Below are positions 11,781 through 20,392 of a DNA stretch of 64,000 nucleotides, one piece after another (position 1 is the first letter of the stretch; every line of letters begins with the position of its first letter). Under the pieces are notes generated by a model, which was not told the DNA's origin, made no database searches, and worked only from the letters and a program-made list of their open reading frames with translations. Origin of the DNA: Calditrichia bacterium (GTDB lineage Bacteria > Calditrichota > Calditrichia > RBG-13-44-9 > J075); the NCBI GenBank assembly GCA_020635015.1, contig JACKAP010000001.1, positions 248,001 through 312,000 of the forward strand. The letters are read 5' to 3'. Position numbers and translations under genes: made by a program.

Positions 11781-12081
11781 TTTTTTTGTCCACGGATTAC
11801 ACGGATTACACGGATTAACACGGATTTATTTTTTTGTGTTTTTGAGGGGAATTTGTGGGCAATTTAGATGTTGGATGTTGGATGTTGGATGTTGGATGTT
11901 GGATGTTGGATGTTGGATGTTGGATGTTGGAAAAACCGATAATAGAGTGGCATTGTCAAGCACTTTTCCAATCAACATTTTCTTTATCCTTTATCCTTTA
12001 TCCTTTATCCTTTATTCTTCTTGTTTCATCCAGTATCCAGCATCGTGAGCGCAGCGAACCAGCATCCAACATCCAATAACC
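11781..12081. repeat. Composite word-repeat block (CACGGATTA, TTGGATG, TTTATCC)
   Basis: Fills most of the 11779-12105 gap. In order: one CACGGATTA arm (11781-11828), about nine tandem heptamers TTGGATG (11867-11930), TTTATCC heptamers (11982-12016), then CCAGTATCCAGCATCGTGAG and AGCATCCAACATCC (12061-12074), the inverse of the TTGGATG word. The string CATCGTGAGCGCAGCGAAC (12042-12060) also occurs in the 45-kb array. Confidence 0.85.
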
Positions 12082-12105
12082 AAAGACAGTCAAAAAGGAT
12101 ACCGA

Positions 12106-13917
12106 ATGGCACGCACAAACTTCTTTCACAGCACACTGCTGCTGCTATTTTTGAGCGGACAGTTGTTGATTGCCCAGCCGCAGCGCATCCTGGTCGATGG
12201 CACGTATGGCGATTGGGACGGCGTGGCACTTACCCACAATGATCCTCTGGGCGATCCCCTTAGCGGTAGTCTTGATTTCGGCCGCCTGTGGGTGACCAAT
12301 GACGAAGATTATCTTTTCATCCGGATCGAGGTCGGTCAGGAGATCAATCTGCAGGATCTCAACGGTGTCACCCTGTTCCTGGACAGCGATCTCAATCCCG
12401 CTACCGGTTATGCCATCAACGGCATCGGGGCGGAATTGCAGTGGCGTTTCGGCGACCGTAGCGGCTTTTATTATCGGAACGGCGCCACCCTGCCAGTTTC
12501 CCACGCGGCGCTGGGCATCGTCACCGCCCCGACCGTCACCTCCACTGTTTTCGAGATCGCGCTGGAGCGCCAGGCCCGGCCGGACGGCAGTCATCTGCTG
12601 TTTGAGGGAGACCAGATCGCGCTGGTGTTCCAGGACCGCTTTATTGGCGGTGATCTATTGCCGGACAACGGGGGAGCGCCGTACAGCTTCAACAACGATC
12701 CGCTGCCCGCGCGGGTTCAGATTCCCATTCGACCGTTGCACAGCAACACCATCCGCTTAATGAGTTATAATGTGCTCTCCGATGGGTTCTTCGTGCCTTC
12801 CCGCCAGCCCAGCTTTGCCCGGATACTCCAGGCACTGCAGCCGGCGATCATCGGGTTTCAAGAAATTTACGACCACGACGCCACCCAGGTGCGCGATGCG
12901 GTGGCGGCGATCCTGCCGGGACAGCAATGGTACGGCGCCGGCATCGAGCCGGATATCTTTGCCGTCAGCCGCTATCCCATCAGCAGCAGTTTCGCCATTG
13001 AAGGGACTAACAGTTCCAATCAAAATGGCGCCTTTCTGCTCGACCTGCGCCCGCAATTTGACAGCGACCTGCTCTTTATCGTGGCCCATACCCCATGTTG
13101 CACCAACAACACCGGCCGCCAGTACGAGATCGACGCCATCATGGCTTTCATTCGCGAGGCCCGGGCGCCGGGGGGGGAGCTGACCCTCGAACCAAACACC
13201 CCGATCGTCATCACCGGCGACATGAACCTGGTCGGCGACGCGCAGCAGTTGACCACGCTGCTGACCGGGGAGATCATCAATACCAATCCCTTCGGGCCCT
13301 CATTTTCGCCGGACTGGGACGGGAGCGACTTCAGCGACTTGCTCCCCCGCCATACCCTGCTGCCAATGACCTTCAGCTGGTATTCGCCCTCCAGTACTTT
13401 CAGTCCCGGCCGGCTGGATGCGATGATCTACAGCGATAGCGTGATCGAGCCGCTGCAGAGCTTTTTGCTATTCACCCCGGCCCTGTCGGCCGATACCCTG
13501 GCTGCATACGGGCTGCTGGCCGGCGATGCCACCACCGCCTCAGACCATCTGCCGGTGGTGGGAGATTTCCGGCTGAGCGGGGTCAGCGGGCTGCCGCGGA
13601 GCGATCGGGAAGCCGCAGACCGTTTTTGGCTGGGACAGAATTATCCCAATCCTTTTAATCCGCGGACAGTGATTCGTTATCAGTTATCAGTTGTCAGTGA
13701 TGTGAGCCTGACAGTATATGATTTGCTCGGCAGGAGAATGCAGACGCTGGTAACCGGCCGCCAGGCCGCCGGTATTCACACCGTGCAATGGGACGGGCGG
13801 GACGCCCGGGGCCGGGCGGCAGCTTCCGGGATCTATAGTTATGAACTGCGGATCTCTGCTCCCGGCGCGGCCTCCAGGGAAACGGTGCTGCGGCGGAAAA
13901 TGGTGCTGATCCGCTGA
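12106..13917 (+). CDS. Secreted endonuclease/exonuclease/phosphatase-family protein with sorting domain
   Basis: 603 residues. Signal peptide (STLLLLFLSGQLLIAQ), a beta-rich N-terminal module of CBM9/DOMON-like appearance (GRLWVTNDEDYLFIRIEVG, TLFLDSDLNPATGY), then an EEP domain: RLMSYNVLSDGFF, IIGFQEIYD, VITGDMNL, ASDHLPVVGDF, which include the metal-binding Glu, Asp-Asn pair and the catalytic Asp-His. The C-terminus is a FlgD-like sorting domain (QNYPNPFNPRTVIRY to AAASGIYSYELR). Likely an extracellular or surface nuclease or phospholipase-like phosphodiesterase; the substrate is not determinable. Part of the sorting domain (YQLSVVSD) is encoded by the same heptamer word that follows the stop codon. 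The start has AAAGGA about eight bases upstream. Confidence 0.88.
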   Translation: MARTNFFHSTLLLLFLSGQLLIAQPQRILVDGTYGDWDGVALTHNDPLGDPLSGSLDFGRLWVTNDEDYLFIRIEVGQEINLQDLNGVTLFLDSDLNPATGYAINGIGAELQWRFGDRSGFYYRNGATLPVSHAALGIVTAPTVTSTVFEIALERQARPDGSHLLFEGDQIALVFQDRFIGGDLLPDNGGAPYSFNNDPLPARVQIPIRPLHSNTIRLMSYNVLSDGFFVPSRQPSFARILQALQPAIIGFQEIYDHDATQVRDAVAAILPGQQWYGAGIEPDIFAVSRYPISSSFAIEGTNSSNQNGAFLLDLRPQFDSDLLFIVAHTPCCTNNTGRQYEIDAIMAFIREARAPGGELTLEPNTPIVITGDMNLVGDAQQLTTLLTGEIINTNPFGPSFSPDWDGSDFSDLLPRHTLLPMTFSWYSPSSTFSPGRLDAMIYSDSVIEPLQSFLLFTPALSADTLAAYGLLAGDATTASDHLPVVGDFRLSGVSGLPRSDREAADRFWLGQNYPNPFNPRTVIRYQLSVVSDVSLTVYDLLGRRMQTLVTGRQAAGIHTVQWDGRDARGRAAASGIYSYELRISAPGAASRETVLRRKMVLIR

Positions 13918-13950
13918 CAACTGACAACTGACAACTGACAACTGACAACT
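13915..13950. repeat. TGACAAC heptamer array
   Basis: Five tandem TGACAAC heptamers. The first three bases are the TGA stop of the preceding gene. The inverse word (ATCAGTTATCAGTTGTCAG) lies inside that gene at about 13678-13696. The array ends six bases before the next start codon and leaves no room for a Shine-Dalgarno. Confidence 0.9.
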
Positions 13951-13955
13951 AAAAT

Positions 13956-15182
13956 ATGAAGCGATCTACAAAGCTGTATAACCGATTATTGGTAACTGTT
14001 TTCCTGGCCCTCGCCCTCACCGGCTGCGGCGGGCCGGAGACGTCGCCGATGGACCACTATGCCGAAGGCCTGGTGCACGGCCAGCAGGGCCGGTTTGCCG
14101 AGGCGCGCAGCGAATTTCAGGCCGCCCTGGCCGGTGATCCCGCGATGACCCCGGCCCAGGGGGGGCTGCGCATCGCTGAAGATGCCCTGAACGATCGGGT
14201 ATCGCGGGAGATTGCCGTGCTGCTCTACACCGGTGCCATCCACGGCCGCAACGGCAAATTTTTCGACGAGTTGGTCGCCTATGATAAGGCCGCTGCCCTG
14301 CAGCCGCCTTATTTCCTGACCCATGTCTTCCGCGGTAATTTTTATAGCAATAAAAAGGCCTATCTCAAAGCCATCCCGGATTACCTGGAAGCGATCCGCC
14401 TGGACAGCACCTATGCCCGAAGTTATGACAATCTGGCGCTTTGTTATCAGCAGAAAGGCCAGTACGATCAGGCACTGCCGCTTCATAATCGCGCGCTGGA
14501 AAAAGATCCCAACCTGTTCGAGGCTTATTACCATCGCGCCTACACCTTTTTTTCCCTGGGGGACAGCGCGCGGGCGATCGTCGACTGCCGCCAGGCGCTG
14601 GCGCTTTATCCCGGCTTTGCCGAAGCGCATTATCAGCTCGGCATCATCTACAGTGCCGGGGGGGATTACCAGCAGGCGATCACCAGCTTTACCCGAGCGA
14701 TCGAGTTGGGGCTGGACACCCGCGACAGCTTCTATAACCGTGCAGTGGCGTATGCCGCGAGCGGTGATGACCATCGCGCGGTCGGCGATTATACCCGGGC
14801 GCTGGCAGAGGATGATCGGTATGTGCCGGCGTATGACAATCGCGGTAACAGCTACACCCGGCTGGGCGATTACGAGCGCGCGATCAGCGATTATACCCGG
14901 GCGGTCACCCTCAATCCTCAGTTTAGCGCTTCCTATTTTAATCGCGGCGTAGCCTATTTTAATCGCGATGAATATGATTTGGCCATCGCCGATTACGAAA
15001 AAGTGATCGAACTGAATCCCGGCGACGGCGAAGCCTATTTTAACCTGGCCCGCACCTGCGAAACCGCCGGACGGAGCCGCGAAGCGATTGCGGCTTATCA
15101 ACGATTTATCGATAAAGCCCCGGCAGAATTTGCCGAACACAAGGCGTACGCCCGGGAACGGATGGCCGCATTGAAGGAGTAG
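13956..15182 (+). CDS. TPR-repeat lipoprotein
   Basis: 408 residues. Lipoprotein signal peptide with lipobox LALTGC near residue 24, so probably anchored in the outer membrane facing the periplasm. The rest is about ten tetratricopeptide units with clear TPR spacing (YDNLALCYQQKGQYDQALPL, YNRAVAYAASGDDHRAVGDY, YFNRGVAYFNRDEYDLAIAD). TPR solenoids serve as protein-binding scaffolds; the partner is unknown. No Shine-Dalgarno: the gene starts six bases after a TGACAAC heptamer array. Confidence 0.85.
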   Translation: MKRSTKLYNRLLVTVFLALALTGCGGPETSPMDHYAEGLVHGQQGRFAEARSEFQAALAGDPAMTPAQGGLRIAEDALNDRVSREIAVLLYTGAIHGRNGKFFDELVAYDKAAALQPPYFLTHVFRGNFYSNKKAYLKAIPDYLEAIRLDSTYARSYDNLALCYQQKGQYDQALPLHNRALEKDPNLFEAYYHRAYTFFSLGDSARAIVDCRQALALYPGFAEAHYQLGIIYSAGGDYQQAITSFTRAIELGLDTRDSFYNRAVAYAASGDDHRAVGDYTRALAEDDRYVPAYDNRGNSYTRLGDYERAISDYTRAVTLNPQFSASYFNRGVAYFNRDEYDLAIADYEKVIELNPGDGEAYFNLARTCETAGRSREAIAAYQRFIDKAPAEFAEHKAYARERMAALKE

Positions 15183-15227
15183 CCGCGATTTTTTTTCTGA
15201 ATTTTGCGGTTTGATGTGAATAATATA

Positions 15228-15334
15228 GCGGAGGGCTAAGGGCGGAGGGCTAAGGGAAATACTTTCTGATCCAGTTAAAATCCGTCTTCTGAGTAAAATT
15301 TTATGCCCTCTGCCCTTAGCCCTCCGCTCTCTGC
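15228..15334. repeat. Inverted pair of GGAGGGCTAAGG words
   Basis: Left arm GCGGAGGGCTAAGGGCGGAG (from 15228, two units to 15257). Right arm 15304-15334 (CCCTCTGCCCTTAGCCCTCC) is the inverse. Spacer of about 46 AT-rich bases. It sits directly upstream of recQ. A related word fills 21311-21483. Confidence 0.85.
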
Positions 15335-15362
15335 AAAATTAAAACATACAGAAGGCTTTATC

Positions 15363-16829
15363 ATGCCCCAACAACCTCTCGACGTATTACAACAATATTT
15401 CCAATTCGATTCTTTTCGCGGTGCGCAGGAAGAGATTATCAATCGTCTGGTGTTTTCCGCAGATGGGGGAGACCACTGCCTGGTACTGATGCCCACCGGT
15501 GGGGGGAAGTCGCTTTGTTACCAGGTGCCGGCGCTCTGCTTCGAGGGCGGCACCCTGGTGCTCAGCCCGCTGATCGCCCTGATGCAGGACCAGGTCGACG
15601 CCCTGCGCCGGAAAAATATCCCCGCTGCCTTTATCAATTCCACCGTTTCCCGCGAGGATCGGGAGCGGCGGCTGGAGCAGTTTGTACAAGGGCGCCTGAA
15701 ACTGCTGTACGTCACCCCGGAACGCTTTCGCAAGCCGGAATTTGTGGAAAAGATCCGCACCGCCAATATTGCCCTGCTGGCGGTAGACGAAGCGCACTGC
15801 ATCTCTGAATGGGGACACGACTTCCGTCCGGATTACTCCCGGGTCGGTGAGTTCCGGGAGTGGATCGGCAACCCGTTGACTGTTGCTCTGACCGCCACCG
15901 CCACCCCGGAAGTGCAGACCGATATCGTCAGCAAGCTCCACCTGCAGCCGGAAGCGGTGAAGCTGTTCCACCAGGGTATCGAGCGCCCCAATCTGCGCCT
16001 GGAGGCACAGGATGTCATCTCGGAAGAAGAAAAGATGGCTGCGATCGAATACGCGCTCGACGCCTATCCCGGATCGGGCATTATCTATTTTTCCCTGATC
16101 CGCTCACTGGAATATTATTCCGAATTGCTCAAACGCAAGGGGATCCGCCACGGTATCTATCACGGCAAGATGGAGCCGCCGGAGCGCAAGCGGGTACAGC
16201 GCTGGTTTTTGGAGGGAGAGAAAACGCTGGTGCTGGCCACCAACGCCTTTGGAATGGGAATCGACAAGCCGAATATCCGCACCGTGATCCATGCCGACGT
16301 CACCGGCTCCCTGGAAGCCTACTATCAGGAGATCGGCCGGGCCGGCCGCGACGGCGCGCCGTCGCTCTGCCTGCTGCTCTTCGGGCAGGCCGATCTGGGC
16401 ACCCAAATGGAATTCATCAAATGGTCGAATCCCCAGCCGCATTTTTACGACCGCCTCTACGCCCTGCTTTACGGCAACGCCGAGAGCGTCAGCGCCATGG
16501 GCGCGGATCACCTGCGGGAACAGCTCAATTACAAGAACCGTCACGACTTCCGTCTGGAAACCGCCCTGAACATGCTCGACCGTTACGGGGTTACGGAAGG
16601 CACCTTCGGGCAGGGCGATTTTCGCCTGCTGGGTGAGCTGCCGGAAGTGCTGCTCGATGAGGATCATTATCAGGAGAAACTCCGTCACGATCAGACCAAG
16701 CTGCTCTCGATGGTGCAGTATTTTCGCGCCGAGGAATGCCGCCGGGTGTTCATCGCCGACTATTTCGGCTTTCCCGGAGAGCAGCCCTGCGGGAACTGCG
16801 ACTGCTGCGATCTGAACGCGGCGGAGTGA
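15363..16829 (+). CDS. recQ: RecQ-family ATP-dependent DNA helicase, short form
   Basis: 488 residues from the chosen start. Unwinds DNA 3' to 5' in repair and recombination. Motifs: FRGAQEEIINRL (motif 0), MPTGGGKSLCYQVPA (Walker A), VDEAHCISEWGHDFRPDY (DEAH box with the RecQ aromatic loop), ALTATATPEVQ (motif III), and FGMGIDKPNIRTVIHAD with YYQEIGRAGRDG (motifs V-VI). The C-terminus has a RecQ zinc module, ECRRVFIADYFG then CGNCDCC, and ends 14 residues after its first Cys; no HRDC domain is present. Start at 15363 has AGAAGG about eight bases upstream; an earlier in-frame ATG at 15303 lies inside a repeat arm. Confidence 0.92.
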   Translation: MPQQPLDVLQQYFQFDSFRGAQEEIINRLVFSADGGDHCLVLMPTGGGKSLCYQVPALCFEGGTLVLSPLIALMQDQVDALRRKNIPAAFINSTVSREDRERRLEQFVQGRLKLLYVTPERFRKPEFVEKIRTANIALLAVDEAHCISEWGHDFRPDYSRVGEFREWIGNPLTVALTATATPEVQTDIVSKLHLQPEAVKLFHQGIERPNLRLEAQDVISEEEKMAAIEYALDAYPGSGIIYFSLIRSLEYYSELLKRKGIRHGIYHGKMEPPERKRVQRWFLEGEKTLVLATNAFGMGIDKPNIRTVIHADVTGSLEAYYQEIGRAGRDGAPSLCLLLFGQADLGTQMEFIKWSNPQPHFYDRLYALLYGNAESVSAMGADHLREQLNYKNRHDFRLETALNMLDRYGVTEGTFGQGDFRLLGELPEVLLDEDHYQEKLRHDQTKLLSMVQYFRAEECRRVFIADYFGFPGEQPCGNCDCCDLNAAE

Positions 16830-16832
16830 GGG

Positions 16833-17057
16833 GATGGGTTGATGGGTTAATGGGGTTGATGGGTTAATGGGGTTGCTTATACTGAGGATTGTGTAAAGGT
16901 CCATTGCATGGGGCATGGGGCATGGCGCCGTAATGTACAAGCGTATGTTCCGATATCCGCACTGTAATACACCATGCCCCATGCGCCTTGCCCCATGCAA
17001 AAGTTCTCCGTATTGTATCGTCATCTGTGTGAGCGAACCCATCAACCCATCAACAAT
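16833..17057. repeat. GGGTTGAT word arms enclosing a MITE-like element
   Basis: Left: GATGGGTTGATGGGTTAATG and a second copy (16834-16873). Right: AACCCATCAACCCATCAAC (17036-17054), the inverse. The two arms directly flank the element 16874-17035, so one inverted pair encloses another. Confidence 0.8.
16874..17035 (+). mobile_element. MITE-like element, copy 1
   Basis: 162 bp with imperfect terminal inverted repeats (left GCTTATACTGAGGATTGTG, right ending GTCATCTGTGTGAGCG). Inside are GCATGGGG heptamer-like words and their inverse. The whole interior is the reverse complement of copy 2 (20201-20355). No coding capacity. Unlike copy 2, it shows no flanking direct repeat. Confidence 0.8.
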
Positions 17058-17106
17058 CACCAATCACCGCTGCCCGGGGGAAACGGGGCGGTAAAGGGGG
17101 ATATGC

Positions 17107-19497
17107 GTGCTGGCAAAAACGCCGTTCCTGCCGATTTCTCTGTGCTTTGCATTGGGAATTCTGGTTTCCAATACTTTCCACGTATCGCCGGAACTTGCAG
17201 CATTAAGCTGTGCCATGATGCTGTTGCTGGCATTGATCCACACGATCCGCCGCCGCATTCCAGTTTTCCTCCTCCTTTCCCTGTTCTGCCTGATGGGAAT
17301 GCTTCGTTACGCGCATTGGCAAGAAGCCCATCTTCAGCAGCCGCACCAGCATTTTCTCCCCCTGCGCAGCGATACCCTGACGGTCATGCTCCATTCACTG
17401 GAAAAAAGGTCTCGCCTGCGGGCGGAAGCGGAGCTGCGGGAGATCGTTCGCAATGGCCGCCGCGCCCTGCTGGCCGGCCGGATTGTGCTCGACTTTCCTT
17501 ATCGCTATGACGAGTCGCTCGAACCCGGGCAGATCCTGATCATCACCGACGCAATGCTGGAACTCCCGCCCGGCCCGCGCAATCCCGGGCAATTCGACTA
17601 TCGCCGCTACCTGGAGGGGCAGGGGATCGCTGCGGTTTGCCGCGTTTCCGATCCGCGGCAGATCGGTATGGCCGGCCATGGAGGAAATTTTTCCCCGGAA
17701 TATCGCCTTTTTTATCCACTGCGCCGGAAATTGCAGCAGATCATCCACCGCCACCTCCCGGAACCGGGGGCCGGCTTTCTGCAGGCGCTGCTGCTGGGGG
17801 TGCGCAGCGGCCTGTCTCCCGGCACCCGGGAAGATTTCCAGCATGCCGGGGTGATGCACGTGCTGGCAATCAGCGGTTTGCACGTGGGGTTTGTCGCGGT
17901 CATATTTCACCTCCTGCTCTCCTTCCTGCCACTCTATTTCAAAACCCGCAACTGGCTGATCATGGTGCTGCTGCTGGGGTATATGTTCCTCACCGGCGCA
18001 ACGCCCCCGGTGGTGCGCGCTACCCTGATGGGCTGTTTTTATTTTCTGGCAATCAACCTGGAGCGGCGGGGATCGGTCTACAACTACCTCTTCGCCGCCG
18101 GTTTTCTGATCCTGCTTTGCCAGCCCCAGCAGCTTTTCTGGGTCGGTTTCCAGTTCTCCTTTACGGCAGTGCTTTCGATTGTCTATTTTTACCGCAAGCT
18201 CCAGCCTCCGGCCGCCGCCGTACTCCGCCGGATCCGAAAAGCGCCGCTGCGCCGGCGCCTGGAGAAATGGCTGATGGCGCCCTTCCTGGTTTCGCTGGCC
18301 GCCCAGATCGGCACCCTACCCCTTACTGTGCACTATTTTCAGCTTTTCTCGCTGGTCGCATTTTTTCTCAACTTGATCGTGATCCCTCTGGTCGGCGTGA
18401 TCGTCTCTGCCGGATTTCTTTTTTTGCTGCTGGGCATGCTGAGCACTGTCCTGGCAGGAATTTTGGCGGCGTTTCTGGATCTGCTGATCCGCCTGCTGGT
18501 GCTGCTGGTGCAGCAGGCTGCTGCGCTGCCCTTTGCCTACCTGCATGTCCTGCATTTTGGCTGGATGGAAATGGTGGTGTATTTTTCGTTGATCTTTTTG
18601 CTGCTATACTGGCGCCGCCGTCCGCTGCGAACGGTCTTTTCGGTGATCTCCCTCGTCGGGATGATGCTCGCCGCTGCGCTGCAGTGGGGAGGAGATCCTG
18701 CTCTGGATTTGATCGTGATCGACGTCGGTCAGGGGGACAGCGCCCTGCTCACCACGCCCCGGGGCAAGTCGGTGCTGATCGATACCGGTCCCGCTTCCCG
18801 CTACGGCAATGCCGCCGATGCTGCGATCATCCCGGTGCTGCGCCGGCTGGGGCGCCGTAAGATCGACTATCTGTTCATCAGCCATCCCCATCTGGATCAT
18901 CTTGGGGGCACCTTCCGGCTGCTGCGCTATGCGGCGGTCGATTCAGTGTTCCTGCCGCCCACTCCGCCGGGCTTTCACTGGAACGATACGCTGCTGCAGG
19001 TACTGCAGGAGCGGCAAATCCCGCACCGGCTCCTGAACGCCGGCGAACGTGTGATCATTGACGGGGAAACCCGCATCTACGTGCTGAACCCCTTGCCGGC
19101 CGGGCTTGATTCCATTGCCGCCCCGGGACATGATCTCAATAACCATTCTCTGGTGCTGCTGTGCAAGCACCGCGACCAGACCATCTTATTCACCGGGGAT
19201 GCCGAAACGGAAGCGGAACATTTACTCTTGGGGTGGGGGGACATCTTGCGCAGCGAGGTGCTGAAAGTGGGGCATCACGGCAGCATTACGTCGAGCGGCA
19301 GCGAATTTCTGGCGCGGATCCGGCCGCGTTATGCTACAGTCTCGGTGGGTAAAAAAAACCGCTTCAAGCATCCTTCTCCGCAGGTCATCCGGCGCCTGCA
19401 GCAATCCGGTGCCCGGGTGCTGCGCACCGACCGGGATGCGGCCGTCTGGCTGCGCTGTCGTGACGGCCGCTGGGAGCAGGTTCAGTGGAAACATTAG
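17107..19497 (+). CDS. comEC: ComEC/Rec2-family DNA uptake channel
   Basis: 796 residues, full length for the family. Predicted to carry single-stranded DNA across the inner membrane during natural transformation. N-terminal membrane segments and an OB-like DUF4131 region (to about 220), then the Competence domain with about eight membrane helices (HVLAISGLHVGFVAVIFHLL, TGATPPVVRATLMG), then a metallo-beta-lactamase-like domain (about 535-780: VIDVGQGDSALLTTP, LIDTGP, FISHPHLDHLGG, LFTGDAE, LKVGHHGS). All metal ligands of the HxHxDH type are present. GTG start at 17107. Its stop overlaps the stop of the convergent DUF1684 gene. No other competence gene is visible in the window. Confidence 0.93.
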   Translation: MLAKTPFLPISLCFALGILVSNTFHVSPELAALSCAMMLLLALIHTIRRRIPVFLLLSLFCLMGMLRYAHWQEAHLQQPHQHFLPLRSDTLTVMLHSLEKRSRLRAEAELREIVRNGRRALLAGRIVLDFPYRYDESLEPGQILIITDAMLELPPGPRNPGQFDYRRYLEGQGIAAVCRVSDPRQIGMAGHGGNFSPEYRLFYPLRRKLQQIIHRHLPEPGAGFLQALLLGVRSGLSPGTREDFQHAGVMHVLAISGLHVGFVAVIFHLLLSFLPLYFKTRNWLIMVLLLGYMFLTGATPPVVRATLMGCFYFLAINLERRGSVYNYLFAAGFLILLCQPQQLFWVGFQFSFTAVLSIVYFYRKLQPPAAAVLRRIRKAPLRRRLEKWLMAPFLVSLAAQIGTLPLTVHYFQLFSLVAFFLNLIVIPLVGVIVSAGFLFLLLGMLSTVLAGILAAFLDLLIRLLVLLVQQAAALPFAYLHVLHFGWMEMVVYFSLIFLLLYWRRRPLRTVFSVISLVGMMLAAALQWGGDPALDLIVIDVGQGDSALLTTPRGKSVLIDTGPASRYGNAADAAIIPVLRRLGRRKIDYLFISHPHLDHLGGTFRLLRYAAVDSVFLPPTPPGFHWNDTLLQVLQERQIPHRLLNAGERVIIDGETRIYVLNPLPAGLDSIAAPGHDLNNHSLVLLCKHRDQTILFTGDAETEAEHLLLGWGDILRSEVLKVGHHGSITSSGSEFLARIRPRYATVSVGKKNRFKHPSPQVIRRLQQSGARVLRTDRDAAVWLRCRDGRWEQVQWKH

Positions 19498-20150
19498 TGC
19501 GCTTTGAAATTCTTTTCCCCGGCGGTGACGGCAAATGAAAGCCGGTTTTCCTTGGAGGGAATCGCGCAGGAATAATTCGGGTTGTAGGCACACCAGGGAT
19601 TATAGGCCTGGTTAAAATCGATCACGTAATGGTTCTCATCATTTTCCACCAGATCGATATAGCGGCCGCCGCCGTAGGTTTCTGTTCCTCCGGTTTGATC
19701 GGTAAATCCCAGGAAAAGATATTTTTGGTAGGCTGGATTGTCGCGCAGGATCTTAAAGATCTGCAGCCGATAGGTCTCCCCCCGGTATTCGAACGGGAAA
19801 TAGCCATACTTAACCGCCGGGCGAAGATCGCCTTTGGTGCCGATGATGGTGTCCGGAACCAGCGAATCGTAGCGTACGATCGACCCTTCGAAACGCAGAT
19901 TCAAATCGATCGGATAGTATTTTAAGCCCGCAAAATCGGTTTTATCCTCCGCCAGGAGCGGGGAATTCGGATCAGCTTTGAAGTCCTGATCTTTTTCCGC
20001 TCGCTGCTGTTGGATTTCGGCGATCAGCGCTTCCTCTTCCGGGGTGTATGAACTGCAGCTGCCGGCGAACAGGATGAGCAGGAAGATAAAGTATGCGGCT
20101 GTTAAGCTGCGAATCGATCGTTTCGTCATTTGCGAAAATGAGTGATTCAT
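19494..20150 (-). CDS. DUF1684-family lipoprotein
   Basis: 218 residues. Signal peptide with lipobox FAGSC near residue 32, so an envelope lipoprotein. The family signature is at the C-terminus: RYIDL, VIDFNQAYNPWCAYNPNYSC, then IPSKENRLSFAVTAGEK. DUF1684 proteins are widespread and of unknown function; two Cys in the signature may form a disulphide or bind metal. Convergent with comEC, the two stop codons overlapping by a few bases. A MITE-like element begins about 40 bases upstream of the start (20201). Confidence 0.88.
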   Translation of the reverse strand: MNHSFSQMTKRSIRSLTAAYFIFLLILFAGSCSSYTPEEEALIAEIQQQRAEKDQDFKADPNSPLLAEDKTDFAGLKYYPIDLNLRFEGSIVRYDSLVPDTIIGTKGDLRPAVKYGYFPFEYRGETYRLQIFKILRDNPAYQKYLFLGFTDQTGGTETYGGGRYIDLVENDENHYVIDFNQAYNPWCAYNPNYSCAIPSKENRLSFAVTAGEKNFKAH

Positions 20151-20200
20151 GTTTTGTGCTCCCGGCGTATAAGCTTTGCGTTGTTAATTCGTATACAATA

Positions 20201-20355
20201 CGCTCATACTGAGGACTGTGTAATACGGAGAACTTTTGCATGGGGCAAGGCGCATGGTGCCTTACAGTGCGGGTGTCGGAACCTGCGCTTGCACATTACG
20301 GCGCCATGCCCCATGCCCCATGCGATAAAATGTTACACGGTGCTCAGTATGAGCG
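20201..20355 (-). mobile_element. MITE-like element, copy 2, with putative target duplication
   Basis: 155 bp bounded by inverted repeats CGCTCATACTGAGGACTGTG (left) and the inverse ending GCTCAGTATGAGCG (right). The direct repeat ATACAATA occurs immediately outside both ends (20193-20200 and 20356-20363), as expected of a target-site duplication. Interior GCATGGGGCAAGGCGCATGG and its inverse pair with each other. Reverse-complement homologue of 16874-17035. Confidence 0.85.
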
Positions 20356-20392
20356 ATACAATATATTCAACATCCAGCCTCAACTCACCTCA

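Noticed and set aside
11836..12079. Small open frames reading CWMLDVGCWMLDVG
   Set aside because: Pure translation of TTGGATG heptamers; seven-base units in all frames give a repeated peptide without biological meaning.
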